Made by a program: the position numbers and the translations under genes. A DNA stretch of 64,000 nt, from assembly GCA_031277795.1 (NCBI GenBank), contig JAITLQ010000017.1, forward strand, positions 62,001 through 126,000, given 5' to 3'. Positions 26,938 through 35,557 of this stretch are shown here, one piece after another (position 1 is the first letter of the stretch; every line of letters begins with the position of its first letter). Source of the DNA: Arthrobacter sp. (lineage in GTDB: Bacteria; Actinomycetota; Actinomycetes; Actinomycetales; Micrococcaceae). The notes under the pieces are model-generated. The model was given only the letters and a program-made list of their open reading frames with translations. It was not told the origin of the DNA and did not search any database.

Positions 26938-29031
26938 CTAGAGCCGCAGCCCCGCGCGGCACACCGCGTCGATCCCCGGGATGCAGGGCTCGTTCTGCAG
27001 CGAGGTGGTGTCGCCCAGCGTGGTGTCCTCGAAGAGCTGGGTGAGCAGGCGCCGCATGATCTTGCCCGAGCGCGTCTTGGGGACGTCGTCCACGAGCACG
27101 ATGTCGCGCGGCTTGGCGATGGGGCCGATGTGCTTGGTCACACCGGCCCGCAGCGCCGCCGCGAAGGTGGCGCGCCGCGCCTCCCACTCCTCGCGCGTCT
27201 CCGCCGCGCCGCCCCGGCCGGTGGGCAGGGAAGGCGAGGCGCCCTCACTGCCCGACGCCGCGGCGTCGGGCAGGTGCCCGAAGCTCACCAAGGTGCGGTC
27301 GAGGGGGACGACGAAGGCGACGGCGGCGTGGCCGGTGGAGGCGTCGACGCTGGGGCACACGCCGGCCTCCACCACACCGGGGTCGGTCACGAGGGCCGAC
27401 TCGATCTCGATCGTGGAGAGGCGGTGGCCGGAGATGTTGATGACGTCGTCCGTGCGGCCGAGGATCCAGACGTCGCCGTCCGCATCGAAGCGCGAGCCAT
27501 CCCCGGCCAGGAACCAGCCCTGCGCCTGGTACTTCTCCCAGTAGGAGCTGTAGTAACGCTCGGGGTTGCCCCACACGGTGCGGGCCATGGCCGGGCCCGT
27601 GCGGGTGATGACAATGTTGCCCTGGATGTTGGCCGGCACGCGCTCGCCGGCGTCGTCGACGATGTCCACCGCGAGGCCGGGCAGGGCGCGCGTGGCGGAG
27701 CCGGGCTTGAAGCTCACGTCGGTCTGGCGCGGGGAGAGCACGGTGGCGCCGGTCTCCGACTGCCACCACGTGTCGACCATGGGGATGCCCTCGGGGGTGT
27801 CGCGGCCCACCTGCGTGCGCAGCCACTGCCACGCCTCGGGGTTGACGGCCTCGCCCACGGTGCCGGCCAGGCGGATCGAGGAGAGGTCGTACTCGGCGGG
27901 GATGCCGCCGGGGAAGTTGCCCATGTGCGAGCGCACCAGCGTGGGCGCCGTGTAGTAGGAGGTCACGCCGTAGCGCTGGATGATCTCGAAATGGCGCCCG
28001 GCGTGCGGGGCGTTCGGCACGCCCTCGTAGATGACCTGGGTGACGCCGTTGGAGAGCGGGCCGTAGATCTCGTAGGTGTGGGCCGTGACCCACGCGAGGT
28101 CGGCGGTGCACCAGTGCACATCGTCGGCGCGCCGCTCGGGATCCGGGTGGGAGAAGAGGAACTCGTGGCTCCAGGACGCCTGCGTCAGGTAGCCGCCCGT
28201 CGAGTGCACGAGGCCCTTGGGCTTTCCCGTGGTGCCGGAGGTGTACATGATGAACAGCGGTGTCTCGGCGTCGAAGGCCTGCGCCTCGTGTTGCCGCGGC
28301 TGCGTGTCCACGACGTCGTGCCACCAGACGTCGCGGCCCGGCGTCCACTCGATCTCGCTGCCTGTGCGCTTCAAGACCAGGACGTGCTCGATGTTGTTCT
28401 CGCCCGAGACCGCCTGGTCGGCGTTGGCCTTGACCGGCACGGACTTGCCGCGGCGGAACTGGCCGTCCGTGGTGACGAGCAGCTTGGCCCCCGTGTCCTC
28501 CACACGGAACTGGAGGGCCTCCGCGGAGAAGCCGCCGAAGACGAGGGAATGGATGGCGCCGATGCGCGCGCACGCCAGCGTGATGACGATGGTCTCCACG
28601 AGCACGGGGAGATAGACGACGACGCGATCGCCCTTGTCGATGCCGAGCGCGGTGAGCGCGTGGGCGGCCTGGGAGACGAGCTCCGTGAGCTCGCGGTAGG
28701 TGATGGTGCGGGTGTCGCCCGGCTCGCCCTCGAAGTGCAGCGCCACCTTGTCGCCGTTGCCGGCGGCCACGTGGCGGTCGGCGCAGTTGACGGCGGCGTT
28801 GAGTGTTCCGCCCTCGAACCATCGGAAGTCCGGGCCTCGGCGGGTGTCAGCGTTGGGCGCCGTGGCGGAGTGCACCGTGTGCCACGGGGCGTCCCAGGTC
28901 AGGCGCCGCGCCGCGCCCTCCCAGAACGCCAGGCGTTCCTCTTCACTCCAGAGGCGCTGGGCGCTCTCGTCCTCGTCGCGGGACACGGCGAGGTTGATCG
29001 GCTGATTCCGGGCAGGTGCGTAGGTGCTCAC
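26938..29031 (-). CDS. acsA: Acetyl-CoA synthetase (AMP-forming)
   Basis: A 697-residue cytoplasmic ligase making acetyl-CoA from acetate, ATP and CoA. It has YTSGTTGKPKG (about residue 260), the WWQSETG motif (about 405), the YYSSYW/GWFLAGD region, GRTDDVINISGHRLST (about 515) and the C-terminal PKTRSGKIMRR with the acetylation-regulated catalytic Lys. A Gly/Ser/Ala-rich insertion of about 30 residues near 600 makes it longer than the usual 650. The start is a GTG five bases after GGAGGA. The leader contains a SAM riboswitch whose closing helix touches this ribosome-binding site, an unexpected control for this enzyme. A propionate-using variant is possible. Confidence 0.92.
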   Translation of the reverse strand: MSTYAPARNQPINLAVSRDEDESAQRLWSEEERLAFWEGAARRLTWDAPWHTVHSATAPNADTRRGPDFRWFEGGTLNAAVNCADRHVAAGNGDKVALHFEGEPGDTRTITYRELTELVSQAAHALTALGIDKGDRVVVYLPVLVETIVITLACARIGAIHSLVFGGFSAEALQFRVEDTGAKLLVTTDGQFRRGKSVPVKANADQAVSGENNIEHVLVLKRTGSEIEWTPGRDVWWHDVVDTQPRQHEAQAFDAETPLFIMYTSGTTGKPKGLVHSTGGYLTQASWSHEFLFSHPDPERRADDVHWCTADLAWVTAHTYEIYGPLSNGVTQVIYEGVPNAPHAGRHFEIIQRYGVTSYYTAPTLVRSHMGNFPGGIPAEYDLSSIRLAGTVGEAVNPEAWQWLRTQVGRDTPEGIPMVDTWWQSETGATVLSPRQTDVSFKPGSATRALPGLAVDIVDDAGERVPANIQGNIVITRTGPAMARTVWGNPERYYSSYWEKYQAQGWFLAGDGSRFDADGDVWILGRTDDVINISGHRLSTIEIESALVTDPGVVEAGVCPSVDASTGHAAVAFVVPLDRTLVSFGHLPDAAASGSEGASPSLPTGRGGAAETREEWEARRATFAAALRAGVTKHIGPIAKPRDIVLVDDVPKTRSGKIMRRLLTQLFEDTTLGDTTSLQNEPCIPGIDAVCRAGLRL

Positions 29032-29040
29032 GCGCTTCCT

Positions 29041-29142
29041 CCATCGAGTCCTGGCATGAGCACCGGCCGTTCCCCACGCGTGCGTGGGGGTGGTGGTTGC
29101 TGCGGCGTCGCGGAGCCAGGTCTCTCAGCCGCTCTGGATGGG
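29041..29142 (-). promoter_or_regulatory. S-box (SAM-I type) riboswitch in the acs leader
   Basis: On the minus strand: P1 5' strand CCATC (29142-29138), AGAG, then P2 GCGGC...GCCGC enclosing TGAGAGACCTGGCTCCGCGAC, the conserved AGCAACC, a P3 hairpin built on CCCCACGC/GCGTGGGG, the GGTGCT strand, and P1 3' strand GATGG (29045-29041). These elements and their order match the S-box aptamer that binds S-adenosylmethionine. The GGAGGA ribosome-binding site begins inside the P1 3' strand, so ligand binding should block translation of acsA. Confidence 0.85.
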
Positions 29143-29180
29143 TACCCCTCTATTGAGCACGCGGGGACTGGTCGCACCAA
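29143..29180 (-). promoter_or_regulatory. Candidate promoter of the acs riboswitch transcript
   Basis: This stretch just upstream of the aptamer, TTGGTGCGACCAGTCCCC followed by GCGTGCTCAATAGAGGGG, recurs almost unchanged before the relic aptamer at 7925-8017. A TTGGTG -35 and a CAATAG-like -10 are possible. Conservation in both copies supports a promoter or protein-binding site. The rest of the divergent spacer to 29437 shows no convincing gene. Confidence 0.4.
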
Positions 29181-29437
29181 ATTGTGTTGCGCGCGGTGTG
29201 GTCCGTGCGTCGCGCCGGCCGGCGTGGGCGTCTGGCTGACGCGGAGCGGGTGGCGGCCGGCATGGTCAGCGGCGTCAACCAGGGCTTCGCGCCCGCCCCG
29301 CGCGGGGTCTGCGCGCGCGGGTGGGGCAACGTGCGCGGCATCGTGACGTCTTGCTCCGTCATGTGGGCGTCCCCGATTGCGCCGCGTGTCCGCGAGACCC
29401 CAAGATGAAGCTGTGGGTCCTGAGAAGGACCCGCAGC

Positions 29438-29525
29438 TCCATCCAGAGCGGCCGAGAGACCTGGCTCGTTGACGCCGCAGCAACCATCGCCCCGAGGCGA
29501 GGGTGCTTCCGCCGGGACCGATGGA
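29438..29525 (+). promoter_or_regulatory. S-box (SAM-I type) riboswitch before SfnB-like gene
   Basis: P1 is a perfect TCCATC/GATGGA pair (29438-29443 with 29520-29525). Inside are CAGAG, P2 GCGGC...GCCGC around CGAGAGACCTGGCTCGTTGAC, the invariant AGCAACC, a P3 hairpin TCGCCCCGAGGCGA, and GGGTGCTTCC, which corresponds to the conserved GGTGCTAATTCC strand. The GAGG ribosome-binding site of the monooxygenase lies four bases after P1, so control is probably at translation initiation. Confidence 0.88.
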
Positions 29526-29538
29526 ATCGAGGCCATGC

Positions 29539-30828
29539 ATGTCGTTGTCCGCGCGCCCCTCTCTCGAGGCGTCCTACGAATCGCTCTCGCTGCGCTACGC
29601 GTCCCTCTTTGCCCAGATCGGGGCCGGGGCGCTGCAGCGCGAGGCGCGGCGCGAGCTGCCGCACGAGGCCGTCGCCTGGCTCGACGAGGCGGGGTTCGGT
29701 GCCCTGCGGGTGCCGCGCTGGGCCGGCGGCGTGGGTGCGAGCGTGCAGACCACCGCCCGGCTCATCGCCGACCTCGCTGAGGCGGACTCCAACGTGGCGC
29801 ACCTGTACCGCTCCCACTTCGGGTTCGTGGAGGGGTTGCACTTCCAGCCGGAGGCGGTCCGGGAGTTCTGGTACGGGCGCGTCCTGGCGGGGGAGACCGT
29901 GGGCAACGCCTCGACCGAGCGCGGCGGCAACGCGCTGGGCGAGCTGAACACGCGGCTCTCGCCGGACGGCGAGTCCTGGCAGCTGGACGGCTCGAAGTAC
30001 TACGCCACCGGCTCGCTCTTTAGCGACTACACGCGCGTCACGGCCGCCGTGGAGGGCGTCGACCCCACGGTCATCCAGGTCTTTGCCGTGGTCCCGACGG
30101 GCGCGCCGGGAGTGGCGCTCGAGGACGATTGGGACGGCTTCGGCCAGACCCTCACCGGCACGGGGACCGCCAGCTTCGACGCCGTGCACGTGGAGGCCGG
30201 TGCGGTGCTCTCGCGCCAGGCGGCCGGGCCGGAGGCGGTCCACGAGGAGGCCTTCTTCCAGCTCTACCTGCTCGCGGTGCTGGCCGGGATCGCGCGGGCG
30301 GCGCGCCGAGACGCGGTGGCCACCATCGCCGGGCGCACGCGCACCTTCAACACGGGGACGGGACTGCCCTTCCGCGAGGACCCGCTGATCCAGCAGGTGG
30401 TGGGCAGGATCTCGGCCAAGGCCTTCGCCGCCGAGGCCACAGTGCTGCAGGCGGCCCGGGTGCTTGACGAGGGCCTGGACGCCGCGGCGACCGCCGGGGC
30501 CGACGCCGAGGGCTACGCGGGCCCGGTGCCGTACGAGCTCTCCCTCGCCGAGATCGCGGTGGAGCAGGCCCAGGTGATCGTGCCTGATCTGGCGCTCGGG
30601 GCAGCCCAGCAGCTCTTCGAGACCGTCGGGGCCTCCGGCACCTCCATCTCGAAGGGCCTGGATCGGCATTGGCGCAACGCGCAGACCGTGGCGACGCATA
30701 ATCCCGTTGCCTTCAGGGCCAGGTCCATCGGCGACTTCCACCTCAACGGCACCCTCCCGGAGGGTCAGCACGCGGTGGGCGAGGCACCGTACTCGCTGTC
30801 GCAGGGCTCCCAGGGGAGCGCCGCCTGA
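29539..30828 (+). CDS. SfnB/DszC-type monooxygenase, SAM-riboswitch controlled
   Basis: A 429-residue acyl-CoA dehydrogenase-fold flavin monooxygenase, closely similar to the protein at 5116-6390 (shared LRVPR, NASTERGGNALG, EDDWDGFGQ-LTGTGTA, and RHWRNAQTVATHNP near the C-terminus). Relatives oxidise organosulfur compounds using reduced flavin. The ATG at 29539 has GAGG six bases upstream and lies just after the S-box aptamer; an in-frame GTG inside the aptamer is unlikely. Direct SAM control is strong independent evidence for a sulfur-acquisition role. It stands alone with a terminator behind it. Confidence 0.92.
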   Translation: MSLSARPSLEASYESLSLRYASLFAQIGAGALQREARRELPHEAVAWLDEAGFGALRVPRWAGGVGASVQTTARLIADLAEADSNVAHLYRSHFGFVEGLHFQPEAVREFWYGRVLAGETVGNASTERGGNALGELNTRLSPDGESWQLDGSKYYATGSLFSDYTRVTAAVEGVDPTVIQVFAVVPTGAPGVALEDDWDGFGQTLTGTGTASFDAVHVEAGAVLSRQAAGPEAVHEEAFFQLYLLAVLAGIARAARRDAVATIAGRTRTFNTGTGLPFREDPLIQQVVGRISAKAFAAEATVLQAARVLDEGLDAAATAGADAEGYAGPVPYELSLAEIAVEQAQVIVPDLALGAAQQLFETVGASGTSISKGLDRHWRNAQTVATHNPVAFRARSIGDFHLNGTLPEGQHAVGEAPYSLSQGSQGSAA

Positions 30829-30838
30829 GGCGGGGCGC

Positions 30839-30864
30839 GGGCGGCCCCACACGTTGGGCCGCCC
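30839..30864 (+). terminator. Hairpin terminator after the SfnB-like gene
   Basis: Nine-bp arms GGGCGGCCC and GGGCCGCCC with an 8-base loop, starting 11 bases after the stop codon. The rest of 30865-31144 shows no gene. Confidence 0.6.
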
Positions 30865-31144
30865 GGCGCGCGCGCTTTGGTGTCACCTAAGGTGCGCCCC
30901 GGGGGACGGGGCGGCCCCGGCAGCGCTCCTGTCCGAGGCGAGCGCGGGGGTGTGGCAGATCACGGATGAACAAAGATTCTTCGGAGAGGGCGGCCCCGCC
31001 GCGCAGGCGGCAACGGATTCAATGGTTGCTCGGGCAGTCCAAAATCCTTGAGGTGGCGCGGACTTTGCCCCGGGGATCGGGGCGGGGCCGGAACGGGGCG
31101 TCGCCCGGCGCAACGAAATCGCCAGCGGGAGCCCAAAGAAAGTC

Positions 31145-31166
31145 GTTCACTTTCCGTTCACTTATC
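31145..31166 (+). promoter_or_regulatory. PhoP-box-like direct repeat
   Basis: Two adjacent 11-base units, GTTCACTTTCC and GTTCACTTATC, match the actinobacterial PhoP direct-repeat consensus (GTTCACC-like units spaced 11 bases apart). They lie about 130 bases before the receptor gene at 31295. This suggests induction of the following transporter under phosphate starvation. Confidence 0.55.
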
Positions 31167-31294
31167 CGGGGTCGGAACGTAGTTTGGCGGCACTAGACCT
31201 CTTCCTGGACGCACCAAACGCAGCGGCGCCGCCGCAACGCACGGTGTCCGCCCTCCCGGGCCGTCCTTGAAACCTCGGAAGGATCGCACCCACC

Positions 31295-32422
31295 GTGAAA
31301 CGTCATCACCTGCTCGCCACCGCCGCCCTCGTCGCTCTGGCCGGATCGCTGACCGCTTGCGGCGGTTCCGGCGACTCCGGCAACGCCGACTCGGGCTCCG
31401 TGGACGCCAAGACCGCCACGTCCGTCTCGGCCTTCGGTTCCATGGATCAGCTCGTCGAGGCCGCCAAGAAGGAGGGCGAGCTCAACGTCGTGGCCCTGCC
31501 GGACGATTGGGCCAACTACGGGGCCATCAAGAAGGGATTCGAGGACAAGTACGGGATCACCGTCAACTCCGACATCCCCGATGCCTCCTCCGCGGACGAG
31601 ATCAAGGCGGCCAAGGACCAGGCCGGGACCGACACCGCGCCGGACGTCTTCGACCTCGGCGCCGCCGTGGCGCTCGCCAACACCGACATGTTCGCCCCCT
31701 ACAAGGTGAGCACCTGGGACGACATCCCGGAGGCCAACAAGGAATCCACTGGCCTGTGGGTCAACGACTACACGGGCATCATGTCCGTGGGCTACGACTC
31801 AGAGAAGGTCCCGGAGCCCAAGGCGCTCGATGACCTCCTGGGTGCCGACTACAAGGGCAAGGTTGCCATCAACGGCGATCCCACGCAGGCCGGTGCGGCG
31901 TTTGCCGCCATCGGCAACATCTCCGTGGCCAACGGCGGCAGCGTGAGCGACTTTGGACCCGGCATCGACTTCATGCAGAAGCTCAAGGACGCCGGCAACT
32001 TCCTGACCGTCGACCCGACGCCGGGCACGATCGCCTCCGGCGAGACCCCGGTGGTCTTCGACTGGTCCTACAACAACGTGGCGGCGGCGAAGGACAAGCC
32101 CTCCTTCAAGACCACGGTGCTCCCGGGCAAGGCCTACGTCTCCTTCTACAACCAGGCGATCAACAAGGAGGGCCCCAACCCGGCCGCCGCCCGCCTGTGG
32201 CAGGAGTACATCTTCTCCGACGAGGGCCAGAAGCTCTTCCTCGAGGGCAACGCCGTGCCGGTCCGCGCCGATGCGCTGAAGAAGGCCGGCGCTGTCACCG
32301 AGGCGGACCTCAACGCCGTCACCTTCGGCACCACCTCCGCCGACTGGGTGTCGCCGACCACGGAAGAGGTCGACACGGCCAATGCCCTGCTGAAGGAACG
32401 CTGGTCCGCCCTGACCAAGTGA
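31295..32422 (+). CDS. ABC solute-binding lipoprotein, family 1 (PotD/PhnS-like)
   Basis: A 375-residue receptor. Residues 1-23 are a lipoprotein signal with lipobox LTAC, followed by a Gly/Ser/Asp linker. The body follows the two-lobe family-1/iron-polyamine fold: NVVALPDDWANYG near 65, PDVFDLGAAVA near 115, GLWVNDYTGIMSVGY near 155 and VVFDWSYNN near 250. Receptors of this type bind ferric iron, polyamines, thiamine or phosphonates. The PhoP-box-like repeat upstream favours a phosphorus compound such as a phosphonate or phosphodiester. That specificity is inference. Confidence 0.88.
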   Translation: MKRHHLLATAALVALAGSLTACGGSGDSGNADSGSVDAKTATSVSAFGSMDQLVEAAKKEGELNVVALPDDWANYGAIKKGFEDKYGITVNSDIPDASSADEIKAAKDQAGTDTAPDVFDLGAAVALANTDMFAPYKVSTWDDIPEANKESTGLWVNDYTGIMSVGYDSEKVPEPKALDDLLGADYKGKVAINGDPTQAGAAFAAIGNISVANGGSVSDFGPGIDFMQKLKDAGNFLTVDPTPGTIASGETPVVFDWSYNNVAAAKDKPSFKTTVLPGKAYVSFYNQAINKEGPNPAAARLWQEYIFSDEGQKLFLEGNAVPVRADALKKAGAVTEADLNAVTFGTTSADWVSPTTEEVDTANALLKERWSALTK

Positions 32423-32428
32423 GGTGAC

Positions 32429-32513
32429 GGGGAGGGCTCCTTGGGGGACCTCCCCTCCTCCTCCACCCCGATCCATCGCGTGGCTCGCCCTGCAACGCCA
32501 GGCGGGCCACGCG
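32429..32513 (+). terminator. Two hairpins between receptor and permease genes
   Basis: Hairpin 1 pairs GGGGAGG with CCTCCCC (32429-32455). Hairpin 2 pairs CGCGTGGCTCGCC with GGCGGGCCACGCG (32477-32513; one G-T wobble). Such structures between a receptor gene and its permease genes commonly lower downstream expression and protect the receptor message. Confidence 0.5.
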
Positions 32514-32563
32514 GTGCTTCCGGTCGGCCAGATCCTTCGCTCCTTCCCCAAAGGTGAACCAAG

Positions 32564-33412
32564 ATGAAACGTCTGAGCGCGGCGCTGGGCCTGGTGCCCT
32601 TCGCCGCCTACGTATTGCTCTTCCTGCTGGTGCCCACGGTGTTGGCCATCGTGAGCGGATTCCAGGACAAGCAGGGCGGCTTCACGCTCGCCAACTTTGC
32701 GGCGTTCAAGGACTCCGCCGTCTGGGACTCGTTCTGGGCCTCCACCTGGCTGAGCGTCGTGACGGCGGTGGCGGGCGCCGTGATCGGCGCGCTGGCCTGC
32801 TGGGCGCTCACCGGCGTCAGCAGGGACGGGTGGATCCGGCGGTGCATGGACGCTGCGAGCTCGGTGCTTGCGCAGTTCGGCGGCGTCATGCTCGCCTTCG
32901 CGTTCATCGTCACGATCGGCATGAACGCCGTCATCACGGTCTTCCTGAAGGACAGGTTGGGGCTCGACATGTATGCGGGAGGGAACTGGCTCTACACGGT
33001 GCCCGGACTGATCCTGCCGTACCTCTACTTCCAGATCCCGCTCATGATCATCACCTTCCTCCCGGCCATGGAGGGCCTCAAGCCGCAGTGGGCCGAGGCC
33101 TCCGCGACGCTGGGTGGGACCCGGAGCAGCTACTGGACGCGCGTGGGGTTCCCCGTGTTGGCGCCCTCCTTCCTCGGTGCCCTCCTTCTCCTCTTCGCCA
33201 ACGCCTTTAGCTCCTACGCCACGGCCGCCGCCCTCATTTCCCAGGGCGCCCAGATCGTGCCGCTGCAGATCAGGGCTGCCCTCGTGGGCGAGACGGGCGC
33301 CTCGAGCGCCAACACCGCCGGCGTGCTGGCCCTGGGCATGGTGGTGGTCATGACCGTGGTCATGGTCGTCTACTCGGTGCTCATGAAGCGGGCAGCGAGG
33401 TGGCAGCGATGA
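32564..33412 (+). CDS. ABC permease, PotB/PhnU-like
   Basis: A 282-residue inner-membrane permease with six predicted helices. The cytoplasmic coupling loop is EGLKPQWAEASATLGGTRSSYW (cut; about residues 170-190), which contains the EAA-x3-G motif. It follows the receptor gene by 141 bases containing two hairpins, and its stop overlaps the start of the next permease (ATGA). The ATG follows AAAGGTGA. It pairs with the next protein to form the channel. Confidence 0.9.
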   Translation: MKRLSAALGLVPFAAYVLLFLLVPTVLAIVSGFQDKQGGFTLANFAAFKDSAVWDSFWASTWLSVVTAVAGAVIGALACWALTGVSRDGWIRRCMDAASSVLAQFGGVMLAFAFIVTIGMNAVITVFLKDRLGLDMYAGGNWLYTVPGLILPYLYFQIPLMIITFLPAMEGLKPQWAEASATLGGTRSSYWTRVGFPVLAPSFLGALLLLFANAFSSYATAAALISQGAQIVPLQIRAALVGETGASSANTAGVLALGMVVVMTVVMVVYSVLMKRAARWQR

Positions 33413-34362
33413 GCCGGTCCCTTTCCGTGGACACCGCGCCCCGCCCCTGGCTGCGCCGCCTCATCCTCACCGTCGTGGCCGTGCTCCTCGTGGTCCCGCT
33501 GCTGGCCATGCTCGAGTTCTCGCTGCGCCAGACCGGCGGCGGCTACGGCGCCGAGCACTGGACCGGGCTCTTCGACCCGGAGAACGAGCGCAAGTACCGC
33601 GCCATGTTCAAGGGCCTCATGAACTCCCTGGTGCTGGCGCTCCTCGTCTTGGTCCTGGTCCTCGTGGTGTTGTTCCCGACGATCGTGCTGGTGCACCTGC
33701 GTTTCCCGCGGCTGCAACGCATCCTCGACCTGCTCACGATCCTCCCCATCGCCATCCCGGCAATCGTCATGGTGGTGGGATTCGCCCCCATCTATCGGTG
33801 GATCGGCCAGAACATCTCTACCGAGACCTGGACGCTGTTTCTGGCCTACGGAATCCTCGTGCTGCCGTTCGCCTACCGGGCTATTGTCACCGACCTGGCC
33901 GGCGTGGACGCGAGGACGCTCTCCGAGGCGGCCCGCTCGCTCGGCTCGAATTGGTTCGCGGTGCTCGTGAAGGTGCTGGCGCCGAACGTCCGCCGCGGCC
34001 TGCTCAACGCCTCGCTCCTGACCATCGCGATCGTGCTTGGCGAGTACACCGTTTCCGCCCTGCTCTCGCGCCGCACGTTCCAGGTGGCCTTGCTTCAGCT
34101 CAATCAGTCCGATCCTTTCGGCGCGGTCATCATGTCCTTCCTCTCGCTCGTCGTGATCTTCGGGCTGCTCGTCCTGGTGGGGTGGCTCACCGCCCGCCCG
34201 CGCAAGGGCGAGCGCAAGGCGGCCGCGTCGGCGTCGCGGGGCGCGGCCGGGGACGCCACCGGGGCCTCCCCGGCGGTTCCCGCCGTGCCCGCCTCCGCCG
34301 GGCGGAACGCCGCCGCTCCGTCCGTCCCCGCCTCCCAGAAGGAGGGCCCAGATGCCCGTTGA
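33409..34362 (+). CDS. ABC permease, PotC/PhnV-like
   Basis: A 317-residue permease with six helices in residues 20-265 and the coupling loop DARTLSEAARSLGSNWF near 170. The C-terminal 50 residues are Ala/Ser/Pro-rich and charged, probably a disordered cytoplasmic tail. The ATG at 33409 overlaps the preceding stop and is preferred to an in-frame start three codons upstream. The end overlaps the ATPase start by 11 bases. Confidence 0.9.
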   Translation: MSRSLSVDTAPRPWLRRLILTVVAVLLVVPLLAMLEFSLRQTGGGYGAEHWTGLFDPENERKYRAMFKGLMNSLVLALLVLVLVLVVLFPTIVLVHLRFPRLQRILDLLTILPIAIPAIVMVVGFAPIYRWIGQNISTETWTLFLAYGILVLPFAYRAIVTDLAGVDARTLSEAARSLGSNWFAVLVKVLAPNVRRGLLNASLLTIAIVLGEYTVSALLSRRTFQVALLQLNQSDPFGAVIMSFLSLVVIFGLLVLVGWLTARPRKGERKAAASASRGAAGDATGASPAVPAVPASAGRNAAAPSVPASQKEGPDAR

Positions 34363-35473
34363 ATCGCCCACCCAGCCCAGCCCCGCGACGTCGGGCGCCG
34401 GAGGCGTGTCCGTCAGCCTGCAGGAGGTCGTGAAGACCTACGGCTCCAACACCGTCCTCAAGGGGGTGACGCTCGACCTGGCTCCCGGTGAACTCGTGTG
34501 CCTGCTGGGCCCGTCCGGCTGCGGCAAGACCACGGCGTTGCGCTGCCTGGCCGGCCTGGAGGAGGTCTCCGGCGGCGCCGTCACGATCGGCGGGGAGGAC
34601 GTGTCGAACACCCCCGTGAACAAGCGCGACATCGGCATGGTGTTCCAGGCCTACTCGCTCTTCCCGCACCTCACCGTGGCCAAGAACGTGGCCTTCGGTT
34701 TGGAGCAGCGCAAGGTGCCGCGGGCGGAACGCGGGCCCCGCGTGGCCGAGGCGCTCGCGGTGGTGGGCCTCGAGGGCTTCGAGGAGCGCTATCCGCACCA
34801 GCTCTCCGGCGGCCAGCAGCAGCGCGTGGCCTTGGCCCGCGCCCTCGTGACGCGGCCCAAGGCGTTGCTGCTCGACGAGCCGCTTTCCGCCCTCGACGCG
34901 AAGGTGCGCGTGCGCCTGCGCGAGCAGATCCGTGCGATCGTCACCGAGCTCGGCATCACCACGGTGTTTGTGACCCACGATCAGGAGGAGGCCCTCGCCA
35001 TTTCCGATCGCGTGGCGGTCATGAACAACGGGCGCATCGAGCAGCTGGGGACGCCGGAGAAGCTCTACCGCTCCCCGGCCACGCCCTTTGTTGCCGACTT
35101 CGTTGGCCTCTCCAACCGCCTGCACGGCGTGCTGCACGAGGCGGGCGTACTGGTGCACGGCTCCATGCTTCCCGTGGGGTCGACGGACGGCGCGGTTCCC
35201 GGCGAGAACGTCCTCGCGTTCGTCCGCCCCGAGAACCTGCGGCTCGAGCGGGCGGGGGTCACGACGCCCGACGCCGCGCGCGGGCTGCGCGGGACGGTCA
35301 CCTCCTCAGGATTCCTGGGATCCCTGCGCCGCACCGTGGTGCGGCTCGACGTGGACGCGGCGGGCGGCTCCGAGGAGCTCGCGGTGCAGCACGCCGCCGA
35401 TGATGCCTACGAGCCGGGCGAGGCCGTGGCGATCACCCTCGCGTCGGAGCCGGCGGCTCTGCAGAAGGCGTAG
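34352..35473 (+). CDS. ABC transporter ATPase, PotA/PhnT type
   Basis: A 373-residue ATPase for the importer encoded just upstream. It has Walker A GPSGCGKTT (about residue 50), signature LSGGQQQR (about 150), Walker B LLLDEPLSALD (about 170) and switch His in VTHDQEEA. The C-terminal third is a TOBE-type domain (FVRPENLRLE near 290, then the GTVTSSGFLG stretch), as in polyamine, iron and phosphonate importers. It starts with the ATG after GGAGGG and is the last gene of the operon. Confidence 0.93.
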   Translation: MPVESPTQPSPATSGAGGVSVSLQEVVKTYGSNTVLKGVTLDLAPGELVCLLGPSGCGKTTALRCLAGLEEVSGGAVTIGGEDVSNTPVNKRDIGMVFQAYSLFPHLTVAKNVAFGLEQRKVPRAERGPRVAEALAVVGLEGFEERYPHQLSGGQQQRVALARALVTRPKALLLDEPLSALDAKVRVRLREQIRAIVTELGITTVFVTHDQEEALAISDRVAVMNNGRIEQLGTPEKLYRSPATPFVADFVGLSNRLHGVLHEAGVLVHGSMLPVGSTDGAVPGENVLAFVRPENLRLERAGVTTPDAARGLRGTVTSSGFLGSLRRTVVRLDVDAAGGSEELAVQHAADDAYEPGEAVAITLASEPAALQKA

Positions 35474-35557
35474 CCCCGGACGGGGCGGCCGCATGGTCCG
35501 CGGGGAGCCCGCGGGGTGGTGAGGGCGCCCGGTGCAGCCGCACGGTGGAGTGGGTTT

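Noticed and set aside
29067-29095. GTTCCCCACGCGTGCGTGGGGG looked like a type I-E CRISPR repeat
   Set aside because: There is only one copy, no spacer periodicity and no cas genes. It is the P3 hairpin of the S-box riboswitch in the acs leader.
29184-29408. Plus-strand frame of 74 codons between the two riboswitches
   Set aside because: Arg-rich low-complexity content in a divergent promoter region; no start signal or family.
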